NCBI RefSeq assembly: GCF_029080175.1
Contig: NZ_JARFJC010000048.1
Length of the DNA: 64,000 nucleotides
Direction: 5' to 3' (one strand)
Source: Luteipulveratus flavus
GTDB lineage: Bacteria; Actinomycetota; Actinomycetes; Actinomycetales; Dermatophilaceae
Position numbers and translations under genes: made by a program. Shown piece by piece: positions 42,278 through 50,496 of this stretch (its first letter is position 1; each line of letters opens with the position of its first letter). Below the pieces are notes generated by a model. It was not told the DNA's origin. It saw only the letters and a program-made list of their open reading frames with translations, and made no database searches.

Positions 42278-44040
42278 CAGGAGGCCGCCACCTCCGCGAC
42301 GAGCTGCGCGACGGCCTCGTCCACGGGCACCTCGCGACGCTCGCCGGAGCGGCGGTCCTTGATCTCGACCTTGCCGTCGGCGAGGCCCTTGCCGATGACC
42401 AGGATCGTCGGCACCCCCATCAGCTCGGCGTCCTTGAACTTCACGCCCGGCGAGACCTTCGGCCGGTCGTCGTAGAGCACCTCGACGTCCTGCGCCTCCA
42501 GGCCGCGGACGATCTCCTCGGCCCGCACGAACACCGACTCGTCCTTGCTGGCCACCACGACGTGCACGTCGGCCGGCGCGATCTCGCGCGGCCAGATCAG
42601 GCCGTACTGGTCGTTGTTGTCCTCGGCGATGACGCCGACGGCGCGGGTGACGCCGACGCCGTACGAGCCCATCGTCACGGTGACGAGCTTGCCGTTCTCG
42701 TCCAGGACCTTCAGGCCGAGCGCCTCGGCGTACTTGGTGCCGAGCTGGAAGATATGGCCCATCTCGATGCCGCGGGCGAGCTTCAGAGTGCCCGTGCCGT
42801 CGGGCGACACGTCGCCGGCGCGGATCTCGCCCGCCTGGATGGTGCCGTCGGCGGTGAAGTCGCGGCCGTGCACGAGGTCGATGACGTGCTTGCCGTGCTC
42901 GTCGGCTCCGGTGACCCAGGCCGAGCCCTGCGCGATCGAGGGGTCGAGCAGGTAGCGGATCGTGGAGGACTGCTCGCTGCCGAGCACGCCCGGGCCGATG
43001 TATCCCTTCGCGAGCATCGGGTACGCGGCGAAGTCCTTCTCCTCGAACGGCTCGACCTCCGCGGGCGCGACCTTGACCTCCAGCCGCTTGGCGTCGACCT
43101 CGCGGTCACCGGGCAGGCCGATGGCCAGCGGCTCGCGGGTGCCGTCGGGGTGGACGAGCATGACGAGGACGTTCTTGAGGGTGTCCGCGCCGGTCCACTC
43201 GCGGCCGTCGGTCCGCGCGTGGTCGCGGTTGAGGGCGGCGACCAGCGTCTCGATGGTCGGGGTGTCCGGGGTGTCCTCGACGTGGGCGGCACCCGCGGTC
43301 ACCTCGACCGGTGCGGCCTGGGGGACGACGACGGCCTCGACGTTCGCGGCGTACCCGTGCTCGTCGCGGACGAAGGTGTCCTCGCCGTTCTCGTTGACCG
43401 CGAGGAACTCCTCCGAGGCCGAGCCGCCCATCGCGCCGGAGTCGGCGTGGACGATGACGTACTCGAAGCCGAGCCGGTTGAAGATGCGGATGTACGCCTC
43501 GCGGTGGGCGTCGTAGGCCTTCTGCAGCCCCGCCTGGTCGATGTCGAAGGAGTAGGAGTCCTTCATGATGAACTCGCGGCCGCGCAGGATGCCCGCGCGC
43601 GGACGCGCCTCGTCGCGGTACTTGTTCTGGACCTGGTAGAGCGACAGCGGCAGGTCCTTGTAGGAGGAGTACATGTCCTTGACCGCGAGGCAGAACATCT
43701 CCTCGTGCGTGGGGCCGAGCATCATGTCGGCGTCCTTGCGGTCCTTGAGCCGGAACAGGCTGTCGCCGTACTCGGTCCAGCGGCCGGTCGCCTCGTACGG
43801 CTCCCGCGGCAGCAGCGCGGGGAAGCGCACCTCCTGGGAGCCGATGCGGTCCATCTCCTCGCGGATGATGCCCTCGACCTTGCCGAGCACCTTCATCCCC
43901 AGCGGCAGCCAGGTGTAGATGCCGGGCGCCACGCGGCGGACGTAGCCGGCGCGGACCAGCAGCTGGTGGCCCGGCAGCTCCGCATCGGCCGGGTTCTCGC
44001 GCAGGGTTCGCAGGAACAGGGTCGACATGCGCAGTACCAC
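42277..44040 (-). CDS. proS: Prolyl-tRNA synthetase
   Basis: This class II synthetase of 587 residues charges tRNA-Pro. MSTLFLRTLRENPADAE, LLVRAGYVRRVAPGIYTWLPLG (positions 22-43) and LLPREPYEATGR form the catalytic entry. The region around residues 225-400 is the editing (INS) domain of the bacterial long form. The C-terminal anticodon-binding domain contains PREIAPADVHVV. GTG 44040 has GAGGAG nine bases upstream and gives the VVLRMST start seen in related actinomycetes; ATG 44028 is a later alternative. The HAD gene follows with a one-base overlap. Confidence 0.95.
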   Translation of the reverse strand: MVLRMSTLFLRTLRENPADAELPGHQLLVRAGYVRRVAPGIYTWLPLGMKVLGKVEGIIREEMDRIGSQEVRFPALLPREPYEATGRWTEYGDSLFRLKDRKDADMMLGPTHEEMFCLAVKDMYSSYKDLPLSLYQVQNKYRDEARPRAGILRGREFIMKDSYSFDIDQAGLQKAYDAHREAYIRIFNRLGFEYVIVHADSGAMGGSASEEFLAVNENGEDTFVRDEHGYAANVEAVVVPQAAPVEVTAGAAHVEDTPDTPTIETLVAALNRDHARTDGREWTGADTLKNVLVMLVHPDGTREPLAIGLPGDREVDAKRLEVKVAPAEVEPFEEKDFAAYPMLAKGYIGPGVLGSEQSSTIRYLLDPSIAQGSAWVTGADEHGKHVIDLVHGRDFTADGTIQAGEIRAGDVSPDGTGTLKLARGIEMGHIFQLGTKYAEALGLKVLDENGKLVTVTMGSYGVGVTRAVGVIAEDNNDQYGLIWPREIAPADVHVVVASKDESVFVRAEEIVRGLEAQDVEVLYDDRPKVSPGVKFKDAELMGVPTILVIGKGLADGKVEIKDRRSGERREVPVDEAVAQLVAEVAAS

Positions 44041-44156
44041 GGTGGTCTCCTCGATCGAATCGGCCCAGCGAGGATATCCGCCGCCCGCCGCGCGCCTCAC
44101 CCCCGTTGTCCTCCCCGTTGACTGCGAGCGCGCTCCAACGCCTAGCGTCGAGCGAC

Positions 44157-45110
44157 ATGACGACTCCACAGCAGCCCATCGGATCGGGGTTCGGCCGGGA
44201 CACGACCGCGCAGGAGGTCCTGCACGGCCAGGACCTGCCCGGTCGGCTCGCCGTCGTGACGGGGGGCTACTCCGGGCTCGGGCTGGAGACGACCCGGGCC
44301 CTGCACGCGGCGGGCGCACACGTCGTCGTCCCCGCCCGTCGCGTCGACTCGGCGACGGAGACGCTGTCGGGTCTGGACCGGGTCGAGGTGGCCGAGCTGG
44401 ACCTCGGCGACCAGGACAGCATCCGGCGCTTCGCCGAGGAGCTGGTCGCCTCCGGACGCCACGTCGACATGCTGATCGACAGCGCCGGGATCATGGCCTG
44501 CCCCGAGACCCGCATCGGCCCCGGGTGGGAGGCCCAGCTCGGCACCAACCACCTCGGCCACTACGCGCTCGTCAACCGCCTCTGGCCGGCCCTGCGCGGT
44601 GGCGCGCGGGTGATCTCGGTGTCCTCGGCGGGTCATCGCCGCTCCGGGATCCGTTGGGAGGACCCGCAGCTCGAGACCGGTTACGACAAGTGGGTCGCGT
44701 ACGGGCAGTCCAAGACCGCCAACGCCCTGTTCGCCCTCCACCTGGACCGGCTGGCCGAGGGCGACGGCGTACGCGCGTTCTCTCTCCACCCCGGCGGCAT
44801 CATGACGCCGCTGCAGCGCCACGTCCCGCACGAGGAGCAGGTGCGGCTGGGCTGGGTCGACGAGGACGGCCGACCCGTCAACGCGGCCTTCAAGACGCCG
44901 CAGCAGGGCGCCGCCACCCAGGTCTGGGCGGCGACCTCTCCCCAGCTGGACGGGCGGGGTGGCGTCTACCTCGAGGACGTCGACATCGCCCGGGTCGTCC
45001 CGTCCGACGCCGACGGGCCGGGCGTCCGCGAGCACGCCGCCGACCCCGAGCAGGCGGCCCGGCTCTGGGAGCTGTCCGCGCGCCTCACCGGCGTTGACGC
45101 GTTCGCCTGA
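44157..45110 (+). CDS. Short-chain dehydrogenase/reductase
   Basis: This 317-residue Rossmann oxidoreductase is of the protochlorophyllide-reductase/retinol-dehydrogenase-like SDR group. The cofactor motif TGGYSGLG is at 35-42 and DSAGIM (usually NNAGIM) near 108. The catalytic Ser is in ISVSSAGHR, and Y182-x3-K186 is in YGQSKTAN. The length and N-terminal extension are typical for this subgroup. The substrate is unknown. ATG 44157 is used; an earlier ATG is in frame, but the residues before 44157 are not family-like. It is divergent from proS across 116 bases and ends before a strong inverted repeat. Confidence 0.9.
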   Translation: MTTPQQPIGSGFGRDTTAQEVLHGQDLPGRLAVVTGGYSGLGLETTRALHAAGAHVVVPARRVDSATETLSGLDRVEVAELDLGDQDSIRRFAEELVASGRHVDMLIDSAGIMACPETRIGPGWEAQLGTNHLGHYALVNRLWPALRGGARVISVSSAGHRRSGIRWEDPQLETGYDKWVAYGQSKTANALFALHLDRLAEGDGVRAFSLHPGGIMTPLQRHVPHEEQVRLGWVDEDGRPVNAAFKTPQQGAATQVWAATSPQLDGRGGVYLEDVDIARVVPSDADGPGVREHAADPEQAARLWELSARLTGVDAFA

Positions 45111-45134
45111 GAGGGCCGAGGCCGGCACCTGCCG

Positions 45135-45169
45135 CTAGTGGCGCCCGGGCCCGCCGTCGGCGCCACTAG
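45135..45169. terminator. Perfect 11-base inverted repeat after the SDR gene
   Basis: CTAGTGGCGCC and GGCGCCACTAG form a perfect 11-base stem around a GC-rich 13-base loop. It lies 24 bases after the SDR stop and ends nine bases before the next gene's ATG. It may end the SDR message, but its position over the ribosome-binding area of the next gene also allows an operator or translational role. Confidence 0.55.
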
Positions 45170-45178
45170 GTTGTGACC

Positions 45179-45946
45179 ATGCCGACGACACTCCCGATGG
45201 CGCAGCACCTCGAGGGGATCGCGCTCGCGACGGCCCGGCTGGACGCGTACGCCCAGTCCACCGGCCTCGAGGCGACCGTCCCCACCTGTCGTGGGTGGAC
45301 CGTCAGCCGGCTCATCGCCCACCTCGGGATGGTGCACCGGTGGGCCACCGCCATCGTCCGCGAGCTGCCGCGCCAGGACACCGAGCGGCTCGAGGAGGAG
45401 GGGCTGGAGACCGCGGACCCGCTCACCTGGCTCGGGCACGGCTCGGACGTGCTGCGCGCCTCGCTGCGACGCGCACCGGCGGACCTCGACGTGTTCTTCT
45501 TCCTCAACGACGCACCCGCTCCGCGCGAGGCCTGGGCACGGCGTCAGTGCCACGAGACGACCGTCCACGCGGTCGACGCGCTCTCCGCCCAGCTCGGCCG
45601 CGTCCCCACCTCGGTCGAGGCGGACATCCCGCCCGAGGTCGCCGCCGACGGGGTCGACGAGCTGCTGAGCGGCTTCGCCACCCGCCCTGGCGAGGGCCTC
45701 ACCTCCACCCAGCGCGTCGAGGTCGACGTCCGCGCTGTCGACACCGGCGACGTGTGGCGCGCCGTGGTCAGCGACGGGCCTCTGCAGGTCGTGCGCACCG
45801 GCCGGCCGCAGGAGGCCGACTCCGTCGTCACCGGCACCGCCGCCCAGCTCTACCTCGGCCTGTGGAACCGCGGCGAGGAGATGCGCTGCGAGGGCCGGGA
45901 CGTCGTGAGCTTCTGGCGCGACCGGATGCAGGTGACCTGGGGCTAG
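45179..45946 (+). CDS. Mycothiol-type DinB/maleylpyruvate isomerase family protein
   Basis: This 255-residue protein fits the TIGR03083/MDMPI_N family. It has an N-terminal DinB four-helix domain with VPTCRGWTVSRLIAHLGMVHRWA (about 36-58, His ligand) and WARRQCHETTVHAVDA (about 117, metal-binding His residues). A C-terminal MDMPI_C domain (about 170-250) follows. Related enzymes use mycothiol as thiol cofactor with a bound metal, and mycothiol is limited to actinomycetes. Its reaction here is not known. ATG 45179 is preferred over GTG 45173. The following gene also encodes a DinB-type domain. Confidence 0.83.
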   Translation: MPTTLPMAQHLEGIALATARLDAYAQSTGLEATVPTCRGWTVSRLIAHLGMVHRWATAIVRELPRQDTERLEEEGLETADPLTWLGHGSDVLRASLRRAPADLDVFFFLNDAPAPREAWARRQCHETTVHAVDALSAQLGRVPTSVEADIPPEVAADGVDELLSGFATRPGEGLTSTQRVEVDVRAVDTGDVWRAVVSDGPLQVVRTGRPQEADSVVTGTAAQLYLGLWNRGEEMRCEGRDVVSFWRDRMQVTWG

Positions 45947-45993
45947 CAAGCGCGATCAAGCGCCCACCGGACCCGATGGCGAGGATCGTCGGC

Positions 45994-46911
45994 ATGAGCA
46001 CCGCACAGGACACCTTCCGGGAGTTCCTCGAGGTGCTCACCGACGCCCTGGACGAGCACGACGCGAGCGCCGAGGACCTCGCCGGGCGGCTCTACCTGTC
46101 CCGCTTCCATCTGGACCGGCTGGTGTCCTCGGTGGCCGGCGAGCCCCCCGCCCGGCTGCGCCGTCGGCTCCTGCTGGAGCGGGCGGCGTACCGGCTGGCC
46201 ACGACCGACCTGGCCATCATCGACGTCGCGGTGGAGGCGGGGTACGCCTCCCACGAGGCGTTCACCCGGGCCTTCGAGCGGGGTTTCGGACGGCCGCCGA
46301 GTCGGTGGCGCATCCGGCCGGACCGCTTCACCGTCGACGCGCCGAGCGGCGCGCACTTCCACCCACCCGGCAGCATCCGGCTGCCCGCACCGACGAAGGT
46401 GAGCTCCATGGACCTGCTGATCCGCATGGTCGAGCACCACGTCTGGCTGACCGAGCAGATGATCGACCGCGCCGCCCGACTGCCCGACGCGGCGCTGGAC
46501 GAGGCCATCGACTACGGCCTGGACGACGACCCGGAGGTCATGACGATCCGCCGGCTGCTGTCCCGGCTCGTCGGCCAGATGGACATGTGGAACTCCGCGC
46601 TCGCGCACCAGGAGTACGACTTCGGGATCGAGACGCACGAGAGCATCGCCTCGCTGCGGTCGCGGTGCGCCGAGCAGAGCGGTGTGTACCTGGACCACGT
46701 CCGGCGCACCGTGTCCGAGGGACGTCTCGAGGACACCTTCATCGACTCGACCTGCACGCCCGCGGCCGTGTTCACCTACGGCGGGATGATCGCGCACGTC
46801 CTCACCTTCGCGGCCCACCGACGGACGATGGTCGTCCGGGCGCTCGACGCGCACGGCATCACCGACCTCGGCTGGGGCGACCCGATGCGGTGGGTCGCCG
46901 AGCCCGCCTGA
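45994..46911 (+). CDS. AraC-type HTH fused to a DinB-like domain
   Basis: This 305-residue protein joins an AraC/XylS DNA-binding domain to a DinB fold. The HTH lies at about 10-110: DLAGRLYLSRFHLDRLVSSV and a second HTH with VDVAVEAGYASHEAFTRAFERGFG, the usual second-helix signature. The DinB-like four-helix domain lies at about 137-300. Its metal-site histidines are in VEHHVWLTEQM and HVLTFAAHR. The normal AraC ligand domain precedes the HTH, whereas here the putative sensor or enzyme domain follows it. The metal site suggests a thiol- or metal-responsive regulator. It follows the mycothiol-type DinB gene by 47 bases. ATG 45994 starts just before the HTH. Confidence 0.82.
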   Translation: MSTAQDTFREFLEVLTDALDEHDASAEDLAGRLYLSRFHLDRLVSSVAGEPPARLRRRLLLERAAYRLATTDLAIIDVAVEAGYASHEAFTRAFERGFGRPPSRWRIRPDRFTVDAPSGAHFHPPGSIRLPAPTKVSSMDLLIRMVEHHVWLTEQMIDRAARLPDAALDEAIDYGLDDDPEVMTIRRLLSRLVGQMDMWNSALAHQEYDFGIETHESIASLRSRCAEQSGVYLDHVRRTVSEGRLEDTFIDSTCTPAAVFTYGGMIAHVLTFAAHRRTMVVRALDAHGITDLGWGDPMRWVAEPA

Positions 46912-46949
46912 GGGACGGCACTGCGCAGGCGGGGTGGCACGATGAGTGG

Positions 46950-47909
46950 GTGACCTCTGCGCCCGCCGTACATCCTCTCGAGCTGCCGCGGACGCCGCCG
47001 CTGGTCCTGCGCGGGCAGCGCTTCGACTCCGGCCGCCCGGCCGTCATGGCGATCGTGAACCGCACACCCGACTCGTTCTGGTCGGGTAACCGGCACGCCG
47101 ACCTGGACTCGGCGCGCCGAGCCCTCGACGAGGCCGTGGAGCGGGGCGCGGACATCGTCGACGTCGGCGGCGTGCGCGCCGGGCAGGAGGGCGAGCAGGT
47201 CGACGCGCAGGAGGAGATCCGGCGGGTCGTCCCCTTCCTCGAGCACGCCCGTACGGACTACCCCGACCTGGTGCTCAGCCTGGACACCTGGCGCTCGGAC
47301 GTCGCTCGCGCCGCTGCCGGCGCCGGGCTCGACCTGGTCAACGACACCTGGGCCGGGCACGACCCCGACCTGGTCCACGTCGCCGCTGAGCTGGGCGCGG
47401 GCGTCGTCTGCTCGCACACCGGCGGTCTGCCTCCTCGTACCGACCCCGTCGGCGTCCGGTACGAGGACGCCGAGGGCGCGGACGAGCTCGCCGTGGTGCG
47501 CGACGTCGTCCGGACGCTGGCCGCGGGCGCCGACGCGGCCCGCGCCGCCGGTGTCCTCCCGGAGCGGATCCTCATCGACCCCACCCTCGACTTCGGCAAG
47601 ACCACCCGGCACTCGCTGCTGGTGCTGCGCCACACGGCCGACGTCGCCGCCCTCGGCTACCCGGTCCTGCAGGCGCTCTCGCGCAAGGACTTCGTCGGCG
47701 AGACGCTCGACCTGCCGGCCGACGACCGCCTCGAGGGCACACTCGCCGCTACCGCCGTCGCCGCATGGTCCGGTGCGACCGTCTTCCGCGCGCACGACGT
47801 GCGTGCCACGCGGAGGGTCGTCGACATGGTCGCCTCCATCCGGGGCGACCGCCCGCCCACGCTCGCCGTCCGCGGCGAGCGCGGGCTCGACCGGAAGGAC
47901 CCCGCATGA
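46950..47909 (+). CDS. Dihydropteroate-synthase-like protein (FolP2 type)
   Basis: This 319-residue TIM-barrel protein of the pterin-binding family has AIVNRTPDSFWSGNRHADLDSA (about 32-53), VDVGGVRAGQEGEQV (about 70), VLSLDTWRSDVA (about 110) and PTLDFGKTTRHSLL (about 210). In true FolP the first motif is NVTPDSFSDGG and the second DIGGESTRPG. Here the pABA/pyrophosphate loop is changed to GGVRAGQ, as in the actinobacterial FolP2/Rv1207-type paralogues, so it probably does not make dihydropteroate. GTG 46950 is the best start before the domain. Its stop overlaps the next start (ATGA). Confidence 0.83.
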   Translation: MTSAPAVHPLELPRTPPLVLRGQRFDSGRPAVMAIVNRTPDSFWSGNRHADLDSARRALDEAVERGADIVDVGGVRAGQEGEQVDAQEEIRRVVPFLEHARTDYPDLVLSLDTWRSDVARAAAGAGLDLVNDTWAGHDPDLVHVAAELGAGVVCSHTGGLPPRTDPVGVRYEDAEGADELAVVRDVVRTLAAGADAARAAGVLPERILIDPTLDFGKTTRHSLLVLRHTADVAALGYPVLQALSRKDFVGETLDLPADDRLEGTLAATAVAAWSGATVFRAHDVRATRRVVDMVASIRGDRPPTLAVRGERGLDRKDPA

Positions 47910-48553
47910 CCTCGTACGACCAGCTGCCGCAGATCACCGACGAGACCGCCCTCGTCGACCTGCTCGGCTCACCCGCGCCGGCCGTGCGCGACAAGTCGCG
48001 CACCGAGCTGCACGACCTGGACGTGCAGTGGCTCGCCGCCTCTCCCCTGTGCTTCGTCGGCACCTCGGCCGCCGACGGCACCTGCGACGTCTCGCCCAAG
48101 GGTGACCCGGCCGGCTTCGTGAAGGTGCTCGACCGGCGGACGGTCGCCGTGCCGGAGCGTGTCGGCAACAAGCGCGCCGACGGCTACAGGAACATCCTGA
48201 CCAACCCGCACGTCGGGTTGAACCTCCTCATCCCGGGCCGGGGCGACACGCTGCGCATCAACGGCACGGCGCGTCTGGTCACCGACGGGCCGTTCTTCGA
48301 CGACATGGAGGTGCAGGGGCACCGGCCCGTGCTGGTGCTGCTCGTCCATGTCGAGCAGGTCTACTACCACTGCGCCAAGGCGTTCCTGCGGTCCCGGACG
48401 TGGGACCCGCAGTCCTGGCGACCGGACGCGATGCCGCGGCACGCGGTCATCGCCAAGGAGCTCGTCCGGCGCGACGACTCGCTGGAGGAGCTGGACCGCT
48501 ACTACGGCCCCTCGTACGCGAACGGTCTCTACCCGGACAACACCTCGCGCTGA
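47906..48553 (+). CDS. FMN-dependent PPOX-type flavoprotein (MSMEG_1061-like)
   Basis: This 215-residue split-barrel protein of the pyridoxamine-phosphate-oxidase-like superfamily has CFVGTSAADGTCDVSPKGDPAGF (about 46-68) and VPERVGNKRADGYRNIL. These are followed by a long late helix region with HCAKAFLRSRTWDPQSW. This pattern fits the MSMEG_1061-type group that binds FMN or F420. The substrate is unknown. ATG 47906 is in the ATGA overlap with the FolP2-type gene, so the two are coupled. It ends seven bases from the convergent DoxX gene. Confidence 0.83.
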   Translation: MTSYDQLPQITDETALVDLLGSPAPAVRDKSRTELHDLDVQWLAASPLCFVGTSAADGTCDVSPKGDPAGFVKVLDRRTVAVPERVGNKRADGYRNILTNPHVGLNLLIPGRGDTLRINGTARLVTDGPFFDDMEVQGHRPVLVLLVHVEQVYYHCAKAFLRSRTWDPQSWRPDAMPRHAVIAKELVRRDDSLEELDRYYGPSYANGLYPDNTSR

Positions 48554-48560
48554 CGGGCGG

Positions 48561-48965
48561 TCAGACCTTCCCGGCGCGCAGCACCGCCCGGATGAGCGGG
48601 ACCTGGAGGGGGACCCGCGCGAACATCACCGCTCGTACGGCTTCCCGCTTCGGCGTCGAGCCCTTGCGCTGCACGCGCTGGTGGGCATCCGCCGCCATCT
48701 GCACGTTGCCCGGGAGCACCGCCACCAGCAGCGCTGCGGACGCCAGCGCGGCCGGACGCCGCAGGCGAGGGACGAGAAGCCCTGCGGCACAAGCCAGCTC
48801 GGCCACCCCGGAGGCGTACACCATCTCGCGGCGACGGGACTCCAGCGCCGGCGGGATGAGCGGCTCGAAGACCTGCGGACGGACCAGGTGGATCGTGCCG
48901 GACGCGAGGAAGGCACCGGTCACACCACGAGCGCCCCAAGGAAGGGTCGAAGCAGAGAAGATCAC
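48561..48965 (-). CDS. DoxX-like membrane protein
   Basis: This 134-residue membrane protein has four hydrophobic segments. The pattern is FLASGTIHLVRPQVFEPLIPP, followed by YASGVAELACAAGLLVPRLRR and AALLVAVLPGNVQMAADAHQRV. These are the marks of the DoxX/DUF4267-like family. Some members take part in membrane redox systems, but no role can be assigned here. GTG 48965 overlaps the stop of the upstream GNAT gene (GTGA), making a two-gene unit. A much longer open frame through the GNAT gene is an antisense-like read-through and was rejected. Confidence 0.82.
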   Translation of the reverse strand: MIFSASTLPWGARGVTGAFLASGTIHLVRPQVFEPLIPPALESRRREMVYASGVAELACAAGLLVPRLRRPAALASAALLVAVLPGNVQMAADAHQRVQRKGSTPKREAVRAVMFARVPLQVPLIRAVLRAGKV

Positions 48966-49804
48966 AGAATCACTGTCGCAAACCGGCCGACCTGCGTGAA
49001 ACCGGACCCCGCGTACGCGCGCAGCGCCGGCTCGTTGTAGGCGTTGACGTAGAGCGTCACGACCGGCGCGACGTGCTCCATGATGTGCTGCACGACCGAG
49101 CACATGGCCGGCGCCGCGATGCCCTGACCGCGGACGTCGGGAGCGACCCAGACGCCCTGGATCTGCGCGACTCCCCCGGCCAGCGAGCCGATGTCGGCCT
49201 TGAAGACCACCCGGCCGTCCTCGACGACGACGTAGGTGTGGCCCGCGCGGATGAGTGCCGCGACCAGGCTGCGGTAGTCGCGGTCGGATCCGACGTACGG
49301 CGGGTAGCCGATCTCCTCGGTGAACATCGCCGCGGAGGCCGGCAGGACCAGGTCGATCTCGTCGGGACGGGCCCGGCGCACCCGTGGGTCCAGCGGTCGC
49401 CCGTCGTCGGCGGGGCGGGTGCGCGCGGCCATCATCGGCTGGTCCGATCGCAGCGACCGGGGCTCGCCCCAGTGCCGCTCCAGTCGCTCCCACAGCCCGA
49501 GCACCTGGGTCGCGTCGCCGAACACCGAGGACACCCGGCGTCGCTGCCGCCGCAGCCGGCCCGCGAAGGCGTCCAGGGCCGCCTCGTCGCACGCGACGGG
49601 GACGACATTCGCGGACACCCAACACACCGACTTCAGCCGGCCGCCCTCCTCGATGCCGAGCAGCGAGCTGCCGAACCCCACGCCGCCCTCCTGCACCCGC
49701 GCGGCGACGAAGACGTTGGCCATCGGGTCCTGCGCGCACAGCCGCAGAACCCGGTCGAGGTCGCTCGTCCCGAGCGTCCGGGTCGCGCCGAAGGTCCGTA
49801 GCAC
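48962..49804 (-). CDS. Two-domain GNAT acetyltransferase (DUF4081)
   Basis: This 280-residue protein has an N-terminal DUF4081 domain (LRTFGATRTLGTSDLDRVL ... ARVQEGGVGFGSSLLG) and a C-terminal GNAT domain. The acetyl-CoA motif is WVAPDVRGQGIAAPAM (about 230), followed by TLYVNAYNEPALRAYAGSGF. In actinomycetes this gene belongs to the conserved dxr-rip-ispG-GNAT neighbourhood (as Rv2867c next to gcpE). Here a DUF402 gene lies between it and ispG. GTG 49804 fits the family start. The substrate is unknown. Confidence 0.86.
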   Translation of the reverse strand: MLRTFGATRTLGTSDLDRVLRLCAQDPMANVFVAARVQEGGVGFGSSLLGIEEGGRLKSVCWVSANVVPVACDEAALDAFAGRLRRQRRRVSSVFGDATQVLGLWERLERHWGEPRSLRSDQPMMAARTRPADDGRPLDPRVRRARPDEIDLVLPASAAMFTEEIGYPPYVGSDRDYRSLVAALIRAGHTYVVVEDGRVVFKADIGSLAGGVAQIQGVWVAPDVRGQGIAAPAMCSVVQHIMEHVAPVVTLYVNAYNEPALRAYAGSGFTQVGRFATVIL

Positions 49805-49890
49805 CCTTCCAGCCTGCCTCCTCCGAGGCCTTCGGCGTAACCAAACGCGCCGATCGATTCGGCGACGGAGGCGCCGACTACGGTGGTCGC

Positions 49891-50496
49891 GTGCCGACAC
49901 AGCCCCCACCGACGACCGATCCGCTCGCCCCGGACGACGTCCCCGACCTGCCCGGCGCACGCGTCCACGTCGACTTCCGCAAGTGGGGCGACGGAGAGCA
50001 CTGGCAGTTCGAGGCCACCTACCTGGGCGCCGACGAGTTCGGCCACTGGCTCGGCCTCCCCGCCGGTACGGCGTTCGCCCGGCCCGGCGCGGCCTTCGAG
50101 GCCCGCCGTGCGCAGGTCGTGCTCTTCCCGCTGGCCTCGGGGTACGCAGCGACGTTCTGGGACTGCCTGGAGGAAGAGCCCCACCGCGTGCTGATCTACG
50201 TCGACATCGCGACGACGCCCGTCTGGCGGCGGGACGACGCGGGCTGGAGCGTGACGGCGGTCGACCTGGACCTGGACGTCATCCGGCTGGTGGACGGCAC
50301 GGTCTACGTCGACGACGAGGACGAGTTCGCCGAGCACCAGGTCTCCCTGGCGTACCCGGCGGAGGTCGTCGCGGGCGCGGAGCGCGACTGCGCGTGGGTG
50401 CTGGAGTCGGTGCGTTCGGAGACCGGCCCCTTCGGCGGGGCCGGGTTCGAGTGGCTGCGCCGCTACCTGGCCAGCAGCGACTCCGTCGAGGCCTAG
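49891..50496 (+). CDS. DUF402 family protein
   Basis: This 201-residue cytoplasmic protein has the DUF402 core: ARVHVDFRKWGDGEHWQFEATYLG (about 23-46, split here by its middle), WDCLEEEPHRVLIYVDIATTPVWRR (near 90) and DLDLDVIRLVDGTVYVDDEDEF with many acidic residues that could bind metal. Members include nucleotide phosphatases and RNA-associated proteins, so a nucleotide substrate is possible. GTG 49891 is the first plausible start in an 86-base divergent gap. The stop overlaps the ispG stop on the other strand (CTAG). Confidence 0.78.
   Translation: MPTQPPPTTDPLAPDDVPDLPGARVHVDFRKWGDGEHWQFEATYLGADEFGHWLGLPAGTAFARPGAAFEARRAQVVLFPLASGYAATFWDCLEEEPHRVLIYVDIATTPVWRRDDAGWSVTAVDLDLDVIRLVDGTVYVDDEDEFAEHQVSLAYPAEVVAGAERDCAWVLESVRSETGPFGGAGFEWLRRYLASSDSVEA

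Noticed and set aside
48561..49844. A long minus-strand frame ending as the DoxX gene, suggesting a GNAT-DoxX fusion.
   Set aside because: The upstream part is a different frame of the GNAT gene; GTG 48965 in the GTGA overlap is the natural start.
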